A stretch of 64,000 nt of DNA from an uncultured Chitinophaga sp. GTDB taxonomy: Bacteria; Bacteroidota; Bacteroidia; Chitinophagales; Chitinophagaceae. The position numbers and the translations under genes were made by a program. Below the pieces are notes generated by a model. It was not told the origin of the DNA and did no database searches. It saw only the letters and a list, made by a program, of their open reading frames with translations. Shown here piece by piece: positions 8,318-17,331 of the stretch. Where the stretch lies: contig NZ_CAMLHC010000010.1 of the NCBI RefSeq assembly GCF_946479755.1, positions 124,001 through 188,000 on the forward strand, in the 5' to 3' direction. Position 1 is the first letter of the stretch. The number at the start of each line of letters is the position of its first letter.

Positions 8318-10150
8318 ATGAAAGAAAAAAAAGAAAGGATAAAAGACCGTATGCTGAAAACCGCTGCCCGCCTGTGGGGATACCCCGACGCGGAAGTGGA
8401 AACCTCTTTTGACCCCATCGTACAATTACTGCTGGAAGCCTGTGCCAGTGAACTGGAAAAAATATCCGGCGAAGTGGACGTGTCTCACGCACGCCTCGTG
8501 GAAAGACTGGCCCAGATCATGATGCCGGAGCCCATCACCAGCAGCCAGCCTGCATTCGGCATACTCCACGCCACATCTACCGAAACTACCGCCGATATCC
8601 AGGCAGATCATCAATTCTACCATCATACCAAAGCCGGGCATAACAGCCAGGACCTCTTCTTCTCGCCGGTCACCACCCACCGCCTCTTCAAAGGTCACGT
8701 GCAATACCTGGGCATCGGCGCCAAACTATACGAAACACGGGACAACTGGTTCAAAGAACAAATCCTCCAGGGACAAGCCCTGCCGGACGTTCCCTCCAAC
8801 CACCTGTGGCTCGGACTGGCCATGGAAGATGCCAGCCTCAGTTACGAAGGCATGTCGTTCTTCTTTGACCTGCGCAATATCCATCAGCAGGAAATGTTCT
8901 ACCACTACCTGCCGCTGGCCCGCTTTTTCATCAACGATGCAGAAGTGACCGTAAAAGCCGGCTACCATCACAGCCGCCCGGCAGACGAAGAAGAAATAGA
9001 ACGCATGGTGGAAGTAGCCGTAGACACCAATGCCCGCTACAGCCAGCATGTACTGCAACGTTTCCGCAGACACTTCCTCACCATCACGGACAACCGCGTT
9101 CACAAAACAGGAAACACATCCCTGCCCGCCGCGCTGGTCAGCCTCTTCGGACAGGAAGCAGAGAAACTGCAGAAAGAAGTGCAATGGATCCGAATCGAAT
9201 TCCCCGAAGCGCTCCATCACACCCTGCTGGAAGACCTCTACTGCAGCATCAACTGCTTTCCCGTCATCAACAAAAAAAATAACGAACAGTCCCTGAAACT
9301 GAACCGTTATCTCAATATCATCCCCCTCCAAACACCAGATATCTTTTTTGATATCAAAAGGGTGTACGACCTGGAGGGAACCGACTACTACGTCCGCAAT
9401 TTCGCCACCGCCGGCCAGATGCAGGAGGGGGAACTGGTCGTACGCAGCAGCGGCATCGGCCGCTTCGATACCCGTGAAGCCAAGGAAGTGATCGCCTATC
9501 TCATGGAAGTCATCAGGGATGAAAGCTCCCTGTTCGAAGAAGTGAAAAACGATTACGTCACCAACCGCATGCGGGAGCTGCACCAGCTGATCGCCTCCCT
9601 CGAAGAACAACTGCAACCCGGCTCCAATAAAGGCAACATCCCCTATGTGATGGTGAAGCCGAAAGAAAATGCCGCCTACATCTTCATCGAATTTTACTCC
9701 ACCAACGGCACAGCCGCCAATAACATCCGTATGGGCAGCAAACTGCTGGAATACGGCAGCATACAGACCAAACCGGGCAGCATCACCTTGCTGACCAATA
9801 CCCAGGGAGGTAAAGACCGGCTGAACATCGATGAGAAAATAAATCTTTACCGGTCTCACCTGTTGTCGCACAACAGGATCGTGACGCCGGAAGACATCAA
9901 GGCATTATGCCGTACTATTTTTGGTAAAGAGTTGAAATCAAGCGGGGTCACCAAAGGCGTCAGCCTGCAACCAGGCGGCAACGCGGGTTACATCAGAACG
10001 ATGGACATCAGGCTGCAACTGGTACAGCCCATCGCTAAATATCCATCCGCCAACCTGCATTATTTAAAAGAGGAACTGCTGCTCCAGCTGGAAGAAAAGT
10101 CGGCCAATACGTTCCCGTTTCGTGTATTCATCAACGATGTACTGATGTGA
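8318..10150 (+). CDS. tssF: T6SS baseplate protein TssF
   Basis: The frame extends to a TTG at 8297, but the ATG at 8318 is the better start and gives 610 residues beginning MKEKKERIKDRMLKTAARLW. The opening 'A--LWGYPDAEVETSFDPIVQLLLEAC' style stretch, followed by 'RLVERLAQIMMPEP', is typical of TssF, the large wedge subunit that pairs with TssG and TssE. The C-terminal region carries the expected late segments ('HNRIVTPEDIKALCRTIFG'). It follows tssE in the same direction. The last 91 nt overlap, on the opposite strand, the 3' end of the lytic transglycosylase gene. Confidence 0.9.
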   Translation: MKEKKERIKDRMLKTAARLWGYPDAEVETSFDPIVQLLLEACASELEKISGEVDVSHARLVERLAQIMMPEPITSSQPAFGILHATSTETTADIQADHQFYHHTKAGHNSQDLFFSPVTTHRLFKGHVQYLGIGAKLYETRDNWFKEQILQGQALPDVPSNHLWLGLAMEDASLSYEGMSFFFDLRNIHQQEMFYHYLPLARFFINDAEVTVKAGYHHSRPADEEEIERMVEVAVDTNARYSQHVLQRFRRHFLTITDNRVHKTGNTSLPAALVSLFGQEAEKLQKEVQWIRIEFPEALHHTLLEDLYCSINCFPVINKKNNEQSLKLNRYLNIIPLQTPDIFFDIKRVYDLEGTDYYVRNFATAGQMQEGELVVRSSGIGRFDTREAKEVIAYLMEVIRDESSLFEEVKNDYVTNRMRELHQLIASLEEQLQPGSNKGNIPYVMVKPKENAAYIFIEFYSTNGTAANNIRMGSKLLEYGSIQTKPGSITLLTNTQGGKDRLNIDEKINLYRSHLLSHNRIVTPEDIKALCRTIFGKELKSSGVTKGVSLQPGGNAGYIRTMDIRLQLVQPIAKYPSANLHYLKEELLLQLEEKSANTFPFRVFINDVLM

Positions 10151-11184
10151 GATGCTGTACTCAGCAATTTTACTTCGCCGCCGGTCTTCAGCAGATCGAG
10201 CGGCACTCCTTTTTTGCCATCGGTGGCACAAAGGACGACCGTATTGCCAAAGCCCAGGTCCACATACACCCGGTTACTGATAATCCATCCCTTGCCGGAT
10301 AAACTGGCATTGCGGCCCACATATACACCGTTCGCCTGCATGTTCTCCAGCATGTGGATACTGATCAGCTCTCCGTCACGGAAGGCGGCATTGATCTGCA
10401 AACGCGCGGCATACACGCTGCTGGATTGTTTCGGCAGTGCTTTCTTTCCAATGGTAATGCGGATGGTGTTAAAGTCCCGGATATTGCCCGGAGGCGGTGT
10501 CTGCGGGTTGGCAAATACAGAACCCTTGCTGTCCCTTTTGGCAAAAACGTTATACCCAAAGCCGGGAAGATATAGTTCGGGGCTTTCGAACAGCTGTTTG
10601 ATAGCGATGATTTTGTAGATATACTGCGCCGTTTCATTATTCAGCATCAGCTGATAATAATCGCGGCTGCCCTGCCGGCGGATGTTTTTGGAGATGTTGC
10701 CCGCTCCGCAGTTATAGGCCGCCGCCGCCAGCGTCCAGGACTGCAGCTGGTCATGCAACATACGTATCAGCCTGCAGGCGGCATGTGTGGACTTGATCAG
10801 GTGGTTACGCTCATCGTATTCACCCGCAACGGTCAGCCCCAGCTCTGCGGCGGTACCGGGCATGATCTGCCAAACGCCCTGTGCGCCCACCGGAGAGGTG
10901 GCATTGGTAAGTCCGCTCTCTACAATAGGCAGGTATTTAAAATCCAGCGGTACCTGGTACTGCTGAAGAATAGGCTCTATCACCGGGAAATACATCTCCG
11001 CTTTGGAACGCAGCACCGGCAGATATCCCTGGTAACGGAGGTTCCTTTTGATGACGTCCATGAGCCGGGACGATACGAAGTCCCGTTCCATCGGCACCAT
11101 CTCACCGCAAAAGTCGATCTGCTGCGCCATCACCGGAACGGTAAAGAGGCAGACAAACAACCCTGTAAGATACCAGCGTCTCAT
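10060..11184 (-). CDS. Periplasmic lytic transglycosylase (GH23, SLT-type) inside the T6SS locus
   Basis: The 374-aa product has a signal peptide (MRRWYLTGLFVCLFTVPVMAQ) and an SLT/GH23 domain at about residues 75-215. YLPIVESGLTNATSPVGAQG holds the catalytic glutamate (VESG), GVWQIMPGTAAELGL is the next motif, and TLAAAAYNCGAGNISK is the closing one. The enzyme should cut peptidoglycan glycan strands. The C-terminal 150 residues form a beta-rich domain with no LysM motif. It lies 11 nt after the TraN-like gene and is flanked by tssF and tssC, so it probably opens the cell wall for assembly of the trans-envelope complex. The last 91 nt overlap tssF on the other strand. Confidence 0.88.
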   Translation of the reverse strand: MRRWYLTGLFVCLFTVPVMAQQIDFCGEMVPMERDFVSSRLMDVIKRNLRYQGYLPVLRSKAEMYFPVIEPILQQYQVPLDFKYLPIVESGLTNATSPVGAQGVWQIMPGTAAELGLTVAGEYDERNHLIKSTHAACRLIRMLHDQLQSWTLAAAAYNCGAGNISKNIRRQGSRDYYQLMLNNETAQYIYKIIAIKQLFESPELYLPGFGYNVFAKRDSKGSVFANPQTPPPGNIRDFNTIRITIGKKALPKQSSSVYAARLQINAAFRDGELISIHMLENMQANGVYVGRNASLSGKGWIISNRVYVDLGFGNTVVLCATDGKKGVPLDLLKTGGEVKLLSTASHISTSLMNTRNGNVLADFSSSWSSSSSFK

Positions 11185-11195
11185 GACACGTTTTC

Positions 11196-12098
11196 CTATT
11201 TTGTCAACATATACTTCGGCAATGTGCTGGCAGGTACATACAATACCAACTGCGGCTTGTTTTCCGCCGGTTCCAGTACAATAATGATCTCATCATCTTT
11301 TTTGAATGTCCTGGAAGGCACCACAAACACTTCTTCCGCTTCACCCCGGGCCTCAACAGTAGTGGGGCCTTTCTTGTACAACAGTGGCATCGTATGCAGC
11401 TCCGCAGTGTCTTTCTTCTCCTTGTGTATCAGCGTCGCCTTTACAAATTCGTAAGGTTCCTTGCTTTTGTTGCGGATGTGAAAACAGAAATAGTTCAGTG
11501 AACTGAGGGTCATCGCTTTGGCGTAACCCAGGCTCACACCGTCCACTTTCACTTCGTAGTTGTGATTGACTTTACTGTCTTTTTTGAAGTCTTCCGCCAG
11601 GTCGCTGACAGTCACCGTATCCACGCTGATCAGCGGTGCGCTTTCATCTTCTTCGGGCAGTTTAAACGTAGTAGTAGTCGTTTTACTGCCGGAGTCTTTA
11701 TCACCATGCCGCGGTTCAGGCGTACCGGCAATAACCGGTTCCTTGCCGCCTGCCGGTTTCTTTGACAGCACGTACTTCAGTTTGGACAAGTCTGCATTCT
11801 CGCGGTACGCGAGGATCATGTAGTGAATGTTGTCTCCTTCACGGACAATCAGATTGGTAGGCCTGGGAGATGCTGTTACCGGTCTTACTACGGCCATATT
11901 GCCGTCCACGATCCGGTAATCATAATCCGTGTTTTTTCCGTCACCGATCTGGAACGTAGTGATGGCGGACCCGCTGGTGATAAGGGTCGAAGCGCCTCTT
12001 TTTGTCAGCACAGTATCGGTTCTTCCGACTTGCTGTGCCATTACTGTGGGGGCCGTTCCAATTAACAAACAAAATAAAATACTGCGCACCGATTTCAT
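11196..12098 (-). CDS. TraN/DUF4138-like secreted protein in the T6SS locus
   Basis: The 300-aa product has a signal peptide (MKSVRSILFCLLIGTAPTVMAQQ). Residues about 25-105 contain an 'ITTFQIGDGKNTDYDY ... PTNLIVREGDNIHYMILAY' pattern and residues about 175-295 a second beta domain (NYFCFHIRNKSKEPYEFVKA, later VVPSRTFKKDDEIIIVLE). This two-part layout resembles TraN (DUF4138) of Bacteroidetes conjugative elements, a VirB9-like protein of the outer part of a secretion channel. No other conjugation gene is present. It lies between tssC and the transglycosylase in one direction, so I infer a structural role in the T6SS envelope complex. The family call is by pattern only. Confidence 0.62.
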   Translation of the reverse strand: MKSVRSILFCLLIGTAPTVMAQQVGRTDTVLTKRGASTLITSGSAITTFQIGDGKNTDYDYRIVDGNMAVVRPVTASPRPTNLIVREGDNIHYMILAYRENADLSKLKYVLSKKPAGGKEPVIAGTPEPRHGDKDSGSKTTTTTFKLPEEDESAPLISVDTVTVSDLAEDFKKDSKVNHNYEVKVDGVSLGYAKAMTLSSLNYFCFHIRNKSKEPYEFVKATLIHKEKKDTAELHTMPLLYKKGPTTVEARGEAEEVFVVPSRTFKKDDEIIIVLEPAENKPQLVLYVPASTLPKYMLTK

Positions 12099-12262
12099 AG
12101 TATTTACACTTAACAGTTGAGTTGGCTTCCAGGTTGTTTTGTCTACCTGAAAAACAACCGTAATAAAATTTATGTTGTGCCGCTATGATCACCGTTGTAC
12201 AAGGCATGCTGCCGGTTGTTCAACGATGACCACTGCCAGCATCTGTCAGATGAATGACCTGT

Positions 12263-13645
12263 TTATTTATCCTGTTCATAGGTAGTATCCCATTCAGCCG
12301 CATCGTCTCCTTTCTGGCCTTCCATTTTGATCAGGAAGTTCTTGGCAGGGAAGTAAGGCTTCAGGTGAATATCCAGGTGAATACGGTCTTTCTGGATCGG
12401 GTCCTGTTCGAAGCGGCGAATATTGAAATCTTCGATCAGTTTATCCGGGCCGGTAATATTATCGAGGAAGCGGATGATCTGCTTCATGAGGTCTTTCCGG
12501 GTATTGGCATTGAAGTTTTCGAAAGCGCGGCGGTTCAGGAAGTCCATCAGTACCTTGGTCACGAAGTCGAACACCCGTACCACGGAGTAAGTTTGCAGCC
12601 CGAGGTTGTCGCCGTTGAACAAGGTTTTGGCGCTGAAGGCCATTACTTTGCCGTATTCTTTCACCATGGGTACGAGGCCCATTTTTTCGAGGCTGGCGAT
12701 TTCGCTTTTCTTCAGTTCAAAACGCACTCCGTCTACTTCGTTCATGCCACCGAATTTTTTACCGGCGGTTACCTGCGACATCAGTGTTTTGTAAATTTTC
12801 CCTGCCAGTGCGCCGGAAGGCGGAACGTAGAGATTATCTTCTTCTCCCACTTCGTCGAATTTACCACGGCCCACCAGCCAGTTGCAGGACATGATCACGT
12901 TGGAGCGGTGTATTTCGCCACCGGTGAGGTTGGCCAGTTCAAACATCTCCATCACGTCATCCGGAGCATCGAGATGCGCAAAGTCTGTCACCAGCATCGC
13001 TTTGTTTTCATGGGCGATCTTGGCCCATTTTTCCAGCACCTTGTTGGAGCCGAGATAACCCGGGATGACCAGCAGGCTGTAGTTATCGCGCAGATCGAGG
13101 CGGTCGTAGTTGGCCACCAGTTCTTCGCGGATCGCATCGATAAAGCGGGTGTTATCGAGGTCTTTCAGTTGTTCGAGTTCCACGTTGATGAAAGAGATAT
13201 TCTTTATCTTGTCGGACTCGGTATTTTTAAAGAACAGGGCTACGTTGCGATAAGCCTGTTCCAGTTCGCGGGTGCTTTCCACCGCTTCGCCGAGGTTTTT
13301 GTTCAGCACCTGTTCCGCTTCGGCAGCATGGCTATTACAGAACTCCACCATATCGGGCAGGTCTGTAGCTTCGGAGAGCACTTTTTCCCAGAGGGACAGT
13401 GTTTTCCTGAGTTTATCCCTTTCCGATTTTTTGCCGGCTTCCGTGAGGAAGATGTTACGGCGTGCCTTACGGTCGGGGTTGAGGTTCTGGGCGCCTTCCA
13501 CCGCCGCTTCGATGAGATCGAAGCCGCCGTATTTGGTCAGTTCCTCAATATTTTGGGAGAGGTTAACTTCTGGTTTGGCTGAAGGCTGTTGCCCTGCATT
13601 TTGCAGGTCCTGCAGCTCTTCCTGGTTTTTCTGTAATTCTGCCAT
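12263..13645 (-). CDS. tssC: T6SS contractile sheath large subunit TssC
   Basis: The 460-aa product matches Bacteroidetes TssC, which pairs with TssB to form the contractile sheath around the TssD tube. Family-like stretches include 'KARRNIFLTEAGKKSERDKLRKTLSLW', 'LRDNYSLLVIPGYLGSNKVLEKWAKIAHENKAMLVTDFAHLD' and the C-terminal 'DFNIRRFEQDPIQKDRIHLDIHLKPYFPAKNFLIKMEGQ' in pieces. The N-terminal 35 residues are a glutamine- and glutamate-rich helix. It follows tssB after 40 nt in the usual B-C order. Length fits the family. Confidence 0.92.
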   Translation of the reverse strand: MAELQKNQEELQDLQNAGQQPSAKPEVNLSQNIEELTKYGGFDLIEAAVEGAQNLNPDRKARRNIFLTEAGKKSERDKLRKTLSLWEKVLSEATDLPDMVEFCNSHAAEAEQVLNKNLGEAVESTRELEQAYRNVALFFKNTESDKIKNISFINVELEQLKDLDNTRFIDAIREELVANYDRLDLRDNYSLLVIPGYLGSNKVLEKWAKIAHENKAMLVTDFAHLDAPDDVMEMFELANLTGGEIHRSNVIMSCNWLVGRGKFDEVGEEDNLYVPPSGALAGKIYKTLMSQVTAGKKFGGMNEVDGVRFELKKSEIASLEKMGLVPMVKEYGKVMAFSAKTLFNGDNLGLQTYSVVRVFDFVTKVLMDFLNRRAFENFNANTRKDLMKQIIRFLDNITGPDKLIEDFNIRRFEQDPIQKDRIHLDIHLKPYFPAKNFLIKMEGQKGDDAAEWDTTYEQDK

Positions 13646-13685
13646 AAGAAATGATATTATGTTCCGGGATAGGGGAACTGTTTAA

Positions 13686-14132
13686 TTATTTTGTGTTCAG
13701 GTCTTTCAGCATGCTGCGGATAGCACCGAGCATGGCCTTTCTTGCATCCGGATCTGCCAGTGCCTGTTTCAGGATTTTGTTGGTCTTCAGGTTTTTCATG
13801 ATTTTCAGGTACTGTTCTTTCTCAGTGGCGAGATCGTTGAGGAAAGCGCTTTGTTCAGTGATACCTTTCACACCGAAATCGCCGAGGTGATGGAACTGCA
13901 ATTTTTCCGGCACTGGGCGGCCTTCAGCGTCATGAAAACTCACATTTACGCCGGGTTTGAAGTGTTCAAAAACGGCTTCCACGGAAGTAAGCCCTTCCAC
14001 GATTTCAGGCTTTACAGGTGCTTGCTGGGTGAGCTTTTCAGCAAACAGCGTACGGTTATGCGATATTTCAGCAATGGCTTCATTGGCGTCCAGTTTGACT
14101 TCTGTGCCACCAATTCCGTAGTTGTCATTCAT
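13686..14132 (-). CDS. tssB: T6SS contractile sheath small subunit TssB
   Basis: The ATG at 14132 (MNDNYGIGGTEVKLDANEA) is preferred over an upstream ATG at 14165, whose extra residues do not look like the family. The 148-aa protein contains 'EAIAEISHNRTLFAEKL', 'GLTSVEAVFEHFKPGVNVSF' and 'LQFHHLGDFGVKGI', all in keeping with a TssB subunit, followed by C-terminal helices that may contact ClpV. It is 40 nt upstream of tssC and 48 nt downstream of its own preferred start's neighbour gene region; tssH follows the same direction on its other side at 14214. Confidence 0.88.
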   Translation of the reverse strand: MNDNYGIGGTEVKLDANEAIAEISHNRTLFAEKLTQQAPVKPEIVEGLTSVEAVFEHFKPGVNVSFHDAEGRPVPEKLQFHHLGDFGVKGITEQSAFLNDLATEKEQYLKIMKNLKTNKILKQALADPDARKAMLGAIRSMLKDLNTK

Positions 14133-14213
14133 AACAAAACATTTTGAGATTTTCCAAATTAGCAAAGGGCCGGGCGATAGGTTCTCCTGTCCCTTTTATT
14201 GTTTGAGGTTTTT

Positions 14214-16670
14214 TTACTTGTTGATAGACCAATCCGGTTGATCGTCTTTCAGGTCGAGCGTGACAGTCATATCCTTGCTGAGGCTTCCGTCTATGATCAT
14301 GCGTGACAGTGGTTTGCGCAGCTGGCCGCGGATCACTTCCCGCAGCGGACGCGCGCCGTAGCGGGGCGAATAGCCCATCATGGCGAGGTGTTGCCGGGCG
14401 GCCGGTGTAACCGTCAGCGTGATCTGCTGTTGTTGCAGCAGCTGCAGGAGATGTTGCAGATGGATATCGAATATCTTCTCTACGTTTTCCTGCCGGATCG
14501 GGCCGAAAGGAATGATCTCCGTGAGCCTTCCGAGGAACTCCGGCCGGAAGTGGCGGGTCATCAGTTCCATCAGTTGCTGTGACGGCGGGATCACGCCCTG
14601 CTCAAATGAAGCGGCGATGGCGTCGCTACCGATGTTGGAGGTAAAGAGTACCAGCGCATTGGAGAAGTCTCCGGTTTTTCCCAGTCTGTCGTGTAATTTC
14701 CCTTCATCCATGATCTGTAAAAAGATATCAAATACAGACGGATGGGCTTTTTCTATCTCATCGAATAATACTACTGCGTAGGGTTGCTGCCGTATTTTGT
14801 TGACCAGCAGGCCGCCTTCTTCGTATCCTACATATCCCGGAGGAGCGCCGTATAACAGGGCCGCTGCATGTTCTTCCTTGAACTCGGACATATCGAAGCG
14901 GATCATGCAACGTTCGTCCTGGAACAAGAAGTCTGCCAGAGATTTTGCCAGCTCCGTTTTACCGGTGCCGGTAGGTCCGAGGAAGAAGAAGGAACCGATG
15001 GGCTGCCCGGGCCTGCTGAGGCCTGACCTGGATTCCAGGATGGCGTCCGCGACGGCTTTCAGGGCGTGGTCCTGTCCTACTACTCTTTTGCGCAGGTGCA
15101 GGTCCATCGCCACGAGGCGTTCTCTTTCCTGTGACTGGATCTTGCCCAGCGGGATACCGGTCATCCCTGCGATCATGGTAGCCAGATCTACAGGAGTTAC
15201 GGCTTTATGTTGTACAGACACTACGCCGGCCAGCTGGTCCAGCAGTTGTTGCAGGGCCTCCAGCAGGGCGGTGTTGTCTGTCAGTTTTGTCAGTTCTGTA
15301 TCTACCTGCAATTTACCAGCCATCAGTGCGCCCAGCCTGTCAGTCAGTTGCCGGTAAAACCAGTGCAGGTCTTCATTTTGTAAGTCCTCCTTACTACGCA
15401 GCGTTTCCAGTTCTTCCCGCAGGGAGGCCAGCAGTGGTGCGCCGGTGTCCTGCATGGCACGGATGGCGGCCATGGTGCGGTCCAGCAGATTGATGGCGCT
15501 GTCGGGCAGGCAACGTTCTTTCAGGTAGCGCCGGGAGAGGCGTATTGCTTCGCGGGTAGCTTCCTGGGGAACCTGTAGCTGATAAAAGCTTTCGTATACC
15601 GGTACTACGGCCGTCATCATACGCACAGCCTGTGTTTCATCGGGCTCTGCGAGGTTGATGGTTTCAAAGCGGTGCCGCAGGATAGCATCCGGCTCTATGA
15701 GCTTACGGAAACCTTCCGGGGTGGTGGTGCCGATCAGGATGATTTCTCCTTTGCCCAGCGCTGCTTTGATGACATTGGCCATTCCGCCGCCGGACTGTTT
15801 ATCGAGAAGGGTGTGAAGATTGTCAATGAAGAGGATATGCCGGCCTGTTTGTTTGAGCTGCTGGATGACCTGGAGGAGCCTGTCTTCCAGTTCATTTTTA
15901 TAAGCGGCCCCGGCGATAAAGGCGCCGTAGTCGAGGGCATACACATCGGATTGTTGTAACTGCAGGGGGACCTGCTTCTGCGCGATGGCGCGCGCCAGTC
16001 CTTCTACCAGGGAGGTCTTGCCTACGCCGCCGTCGCCGATCACCAGTACGCTGGCGCGGTCTTTACGGGTAAGTACCTCCGAAAGTGCGCGTATATCACC
16101 GTCTCTGCCGATGACCGGGTGATAGGTCTGCAGCAGCTGCGGGTCCGTCATCCTGTACACGTACTTGAGCGACGCCGGCTTGATGCCTGTTGCCGCAGTA
16201 TTGCCGTTGATGTTATTTTCCGGCCTGGTGCGGCCCTGTTCGCTGGCGGCAATGAGCTGGTCACGGGTAAAGGGGAACGATTTCAATTGTTCGTAAGAGA
16301 AGCCTACGCCGGGCGTACACAAGGCAATCAGCAGGCTCCAGGCGTCTGTCTCCGGCTTGTCTGCTTCCTGGGCGATATTCAGGGCTTCCTGCAACACTAC
16401 CGCAGCAGCGTCGTCTGGTTCAGCTTCATCTACGGTGCGGGAGGTACGGGGTAACTCATCCAGTCTCACGTCGGCCCATTCTTCGAGATAATATACGTCG
16501 ATGTTCATCTGGTACAATACAGGCGCGAGCCCCACCTCCTTATGCATGGCTGCACGAAGCAGGTGTGCAGGGGCGTACTGCACATGATGATGGTCTTTTG
16601 CAATTGCTTTCGCAATCCGGATGGCAGATTGCAGTTCAACGCTGAATATGGTCAATGTTGAAAGGGTCAT
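14214..16670 (-). CDS. tssH: T6SS sheath-recycling ATPase TssH (ClpV)
   Basis: The 818-aa product is a Clp/Hsp100 protein with an N-terminal Clp-N-like domain (about 1-160), a first AAA domain with Walker A GDGGVGKT at 212-219, a shortened middle coiled coil, and a second AAA domain with Walker A GPTGTGKT at 565-572 and an intact DEIEKAHP Walker B. It should extract contracted TssB/TssC sheaths for reuse. The first domain's Walker B reads FIDNLHTLL, with Asn at 284 where ClpB/ClpV usually have the catalytic Glu, so that domain may bind but not hydrolyse ATP. It is the first gene of the unit tssH-tssB-tssC-traN-like-transglycosylase. Confidence 0.93.
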   Translation of the reverse strand: MTLSTLTIFSVELQSAIRIAKAIAKDHHHVQYAPAHLLRAAMHKEVGLAPVLYQMNIDVYYLEEWADVRLDELPRTSRTVDEAEPDDAAAVVLQEALNIAQEADKPETDAWSLLIALCTPGVGFSYEQLKSFPFTRDQLIAASEQGRTRPENNINGNTAATGIKPASLKYVYRMTDPQLLQTYHPVIGRDGDIRALSEVLTRKDRASVLVIGDGGVGKTSLVEGLARAIAQKQVPLQLQQSDVYALDYGAFIAGAAYKNELEDRLLQVIQQLKQTGRHILFIDNLHTLLDKQSGGGMANVIKAALGKGEIILIGTTTPEGFRKLIEPDAILRHRFETINLAEPDETQAVRMMTAVVPVYESFYQLQVPQEATREAIRLSRRYLKERCLPDSAINLLDRTMAAIRAMQDTGAPLLASLREELETLRSKEDLQNEDLHWFYRQLTDRLGALMAGKLQVDTELTKLTDNTALLEALQQLLDQLAGVVSVQHKAVTPVDLATMIAGMTGIPLGKIQSQERERLVAMDLHLRKRVVGQDHALKAVADAILESRSGLSRPGQPIGSFFFLGPTGTGKTELAKSLADFLFQDERCMIRFDMSEFKEEHAAALLYGAPPGYVGYEEGGLLVNKIRQQPYAVVLFDEIEKAHPSVFDIFLQIMDEGKLHDRLGKTGDFSNALVLFTSNIGSDAIAASFEQGVIPPSQQLMELMTRHFRPEFLGRLTEIIPFGPIRQENVEKIFDIHLQHLLQLLQQQQITLTVTPAARQHLAMMGYSPRYGARPLREVIRGQLRKPLSRMIIDGSLSKDMTVTLDLKDDQPDWSINK

Positions 16671-17331
16671 TTGGATGATTCAAGGTTTTTCTAATCAAGT
16701 TAACAGTTACAACAACGCGGCTGCTTAACAAAAGCAGTTGGGTAAAGATACTGCGAAAACATTTACATAAAATTGAATCTGCAAGAAATTCTTACCGGAG
16801 GCTAACATTATCTTTTTCATAAATATCTATTATGGGGGTAACCTATAACCGCATACGATTTTAAAGGAGTTCCAAACACAATACCAGTATATATCCCGGA
16901 AGATCTACTGCTATCTTATCTCATTAAAATCAGCAATTATTTTAAACATAAAATTAATACATAAATTTTTTATCTGACAAAAAAATACTGGTAAATCGAA
17001 AGGATGTCTACCTATTAAATAGGAACAGACATTATTCATGATCGAAAATAAATCACTTCACTTACACCATTTATGCACGAGAATAATTATTTTCGTACCA
17101 ACCTTTATTGAAAGAACAAACCTTTAAACACCTTTGAACAAATGACCCATAAGAAAGACCTTTTGCCCGGAAACTTGCGTCACCATTAACTTTCATAGGT
17201 ATCACACAATTTACCTGTTACAACATTAAGATCACAACGACCATATAAATTTCAGATATCACCTGTTATGCCTGTGTCTACCATGTAGCAACAGGACAAC
17301 GGATTGTTAACACTAAAAAAATACTTTTTTT
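16671..17331. promoter_or_regulatory. 661-nt divergent control region between tssH and tssD2
   Basis: No gene is visible in this AT-rich stretch, the longest non-coding region in the locus. It must carry promoters for tssH-B-C (minus) and tssD2-vgrG (plus). GTTAAC hexamers lie 29 nt upstream of tssH (16699-16704) and 21 nt upstream of tssD2 (17306-17311). An inverted repeat at 17006-17030 (GTCT-A-CCTATT, one base, AATAGG-AAC-AGAC) is a candidate protein-binding site. I cannot place exact promoters. Confidence 0.5.

Noticed and set aside
8726..9871. 381-codon minus-strand frame opposite tssF
   Set aside because: It is an antisense shadow of tssF with no protein-like motif.
12254..13582. 442-codon open frame on the plus strand opposite tssC
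   Set aside because: tssC is certain on the other strand. The long frame is the usual result of its codon bias, and its translation has no domain pattern.
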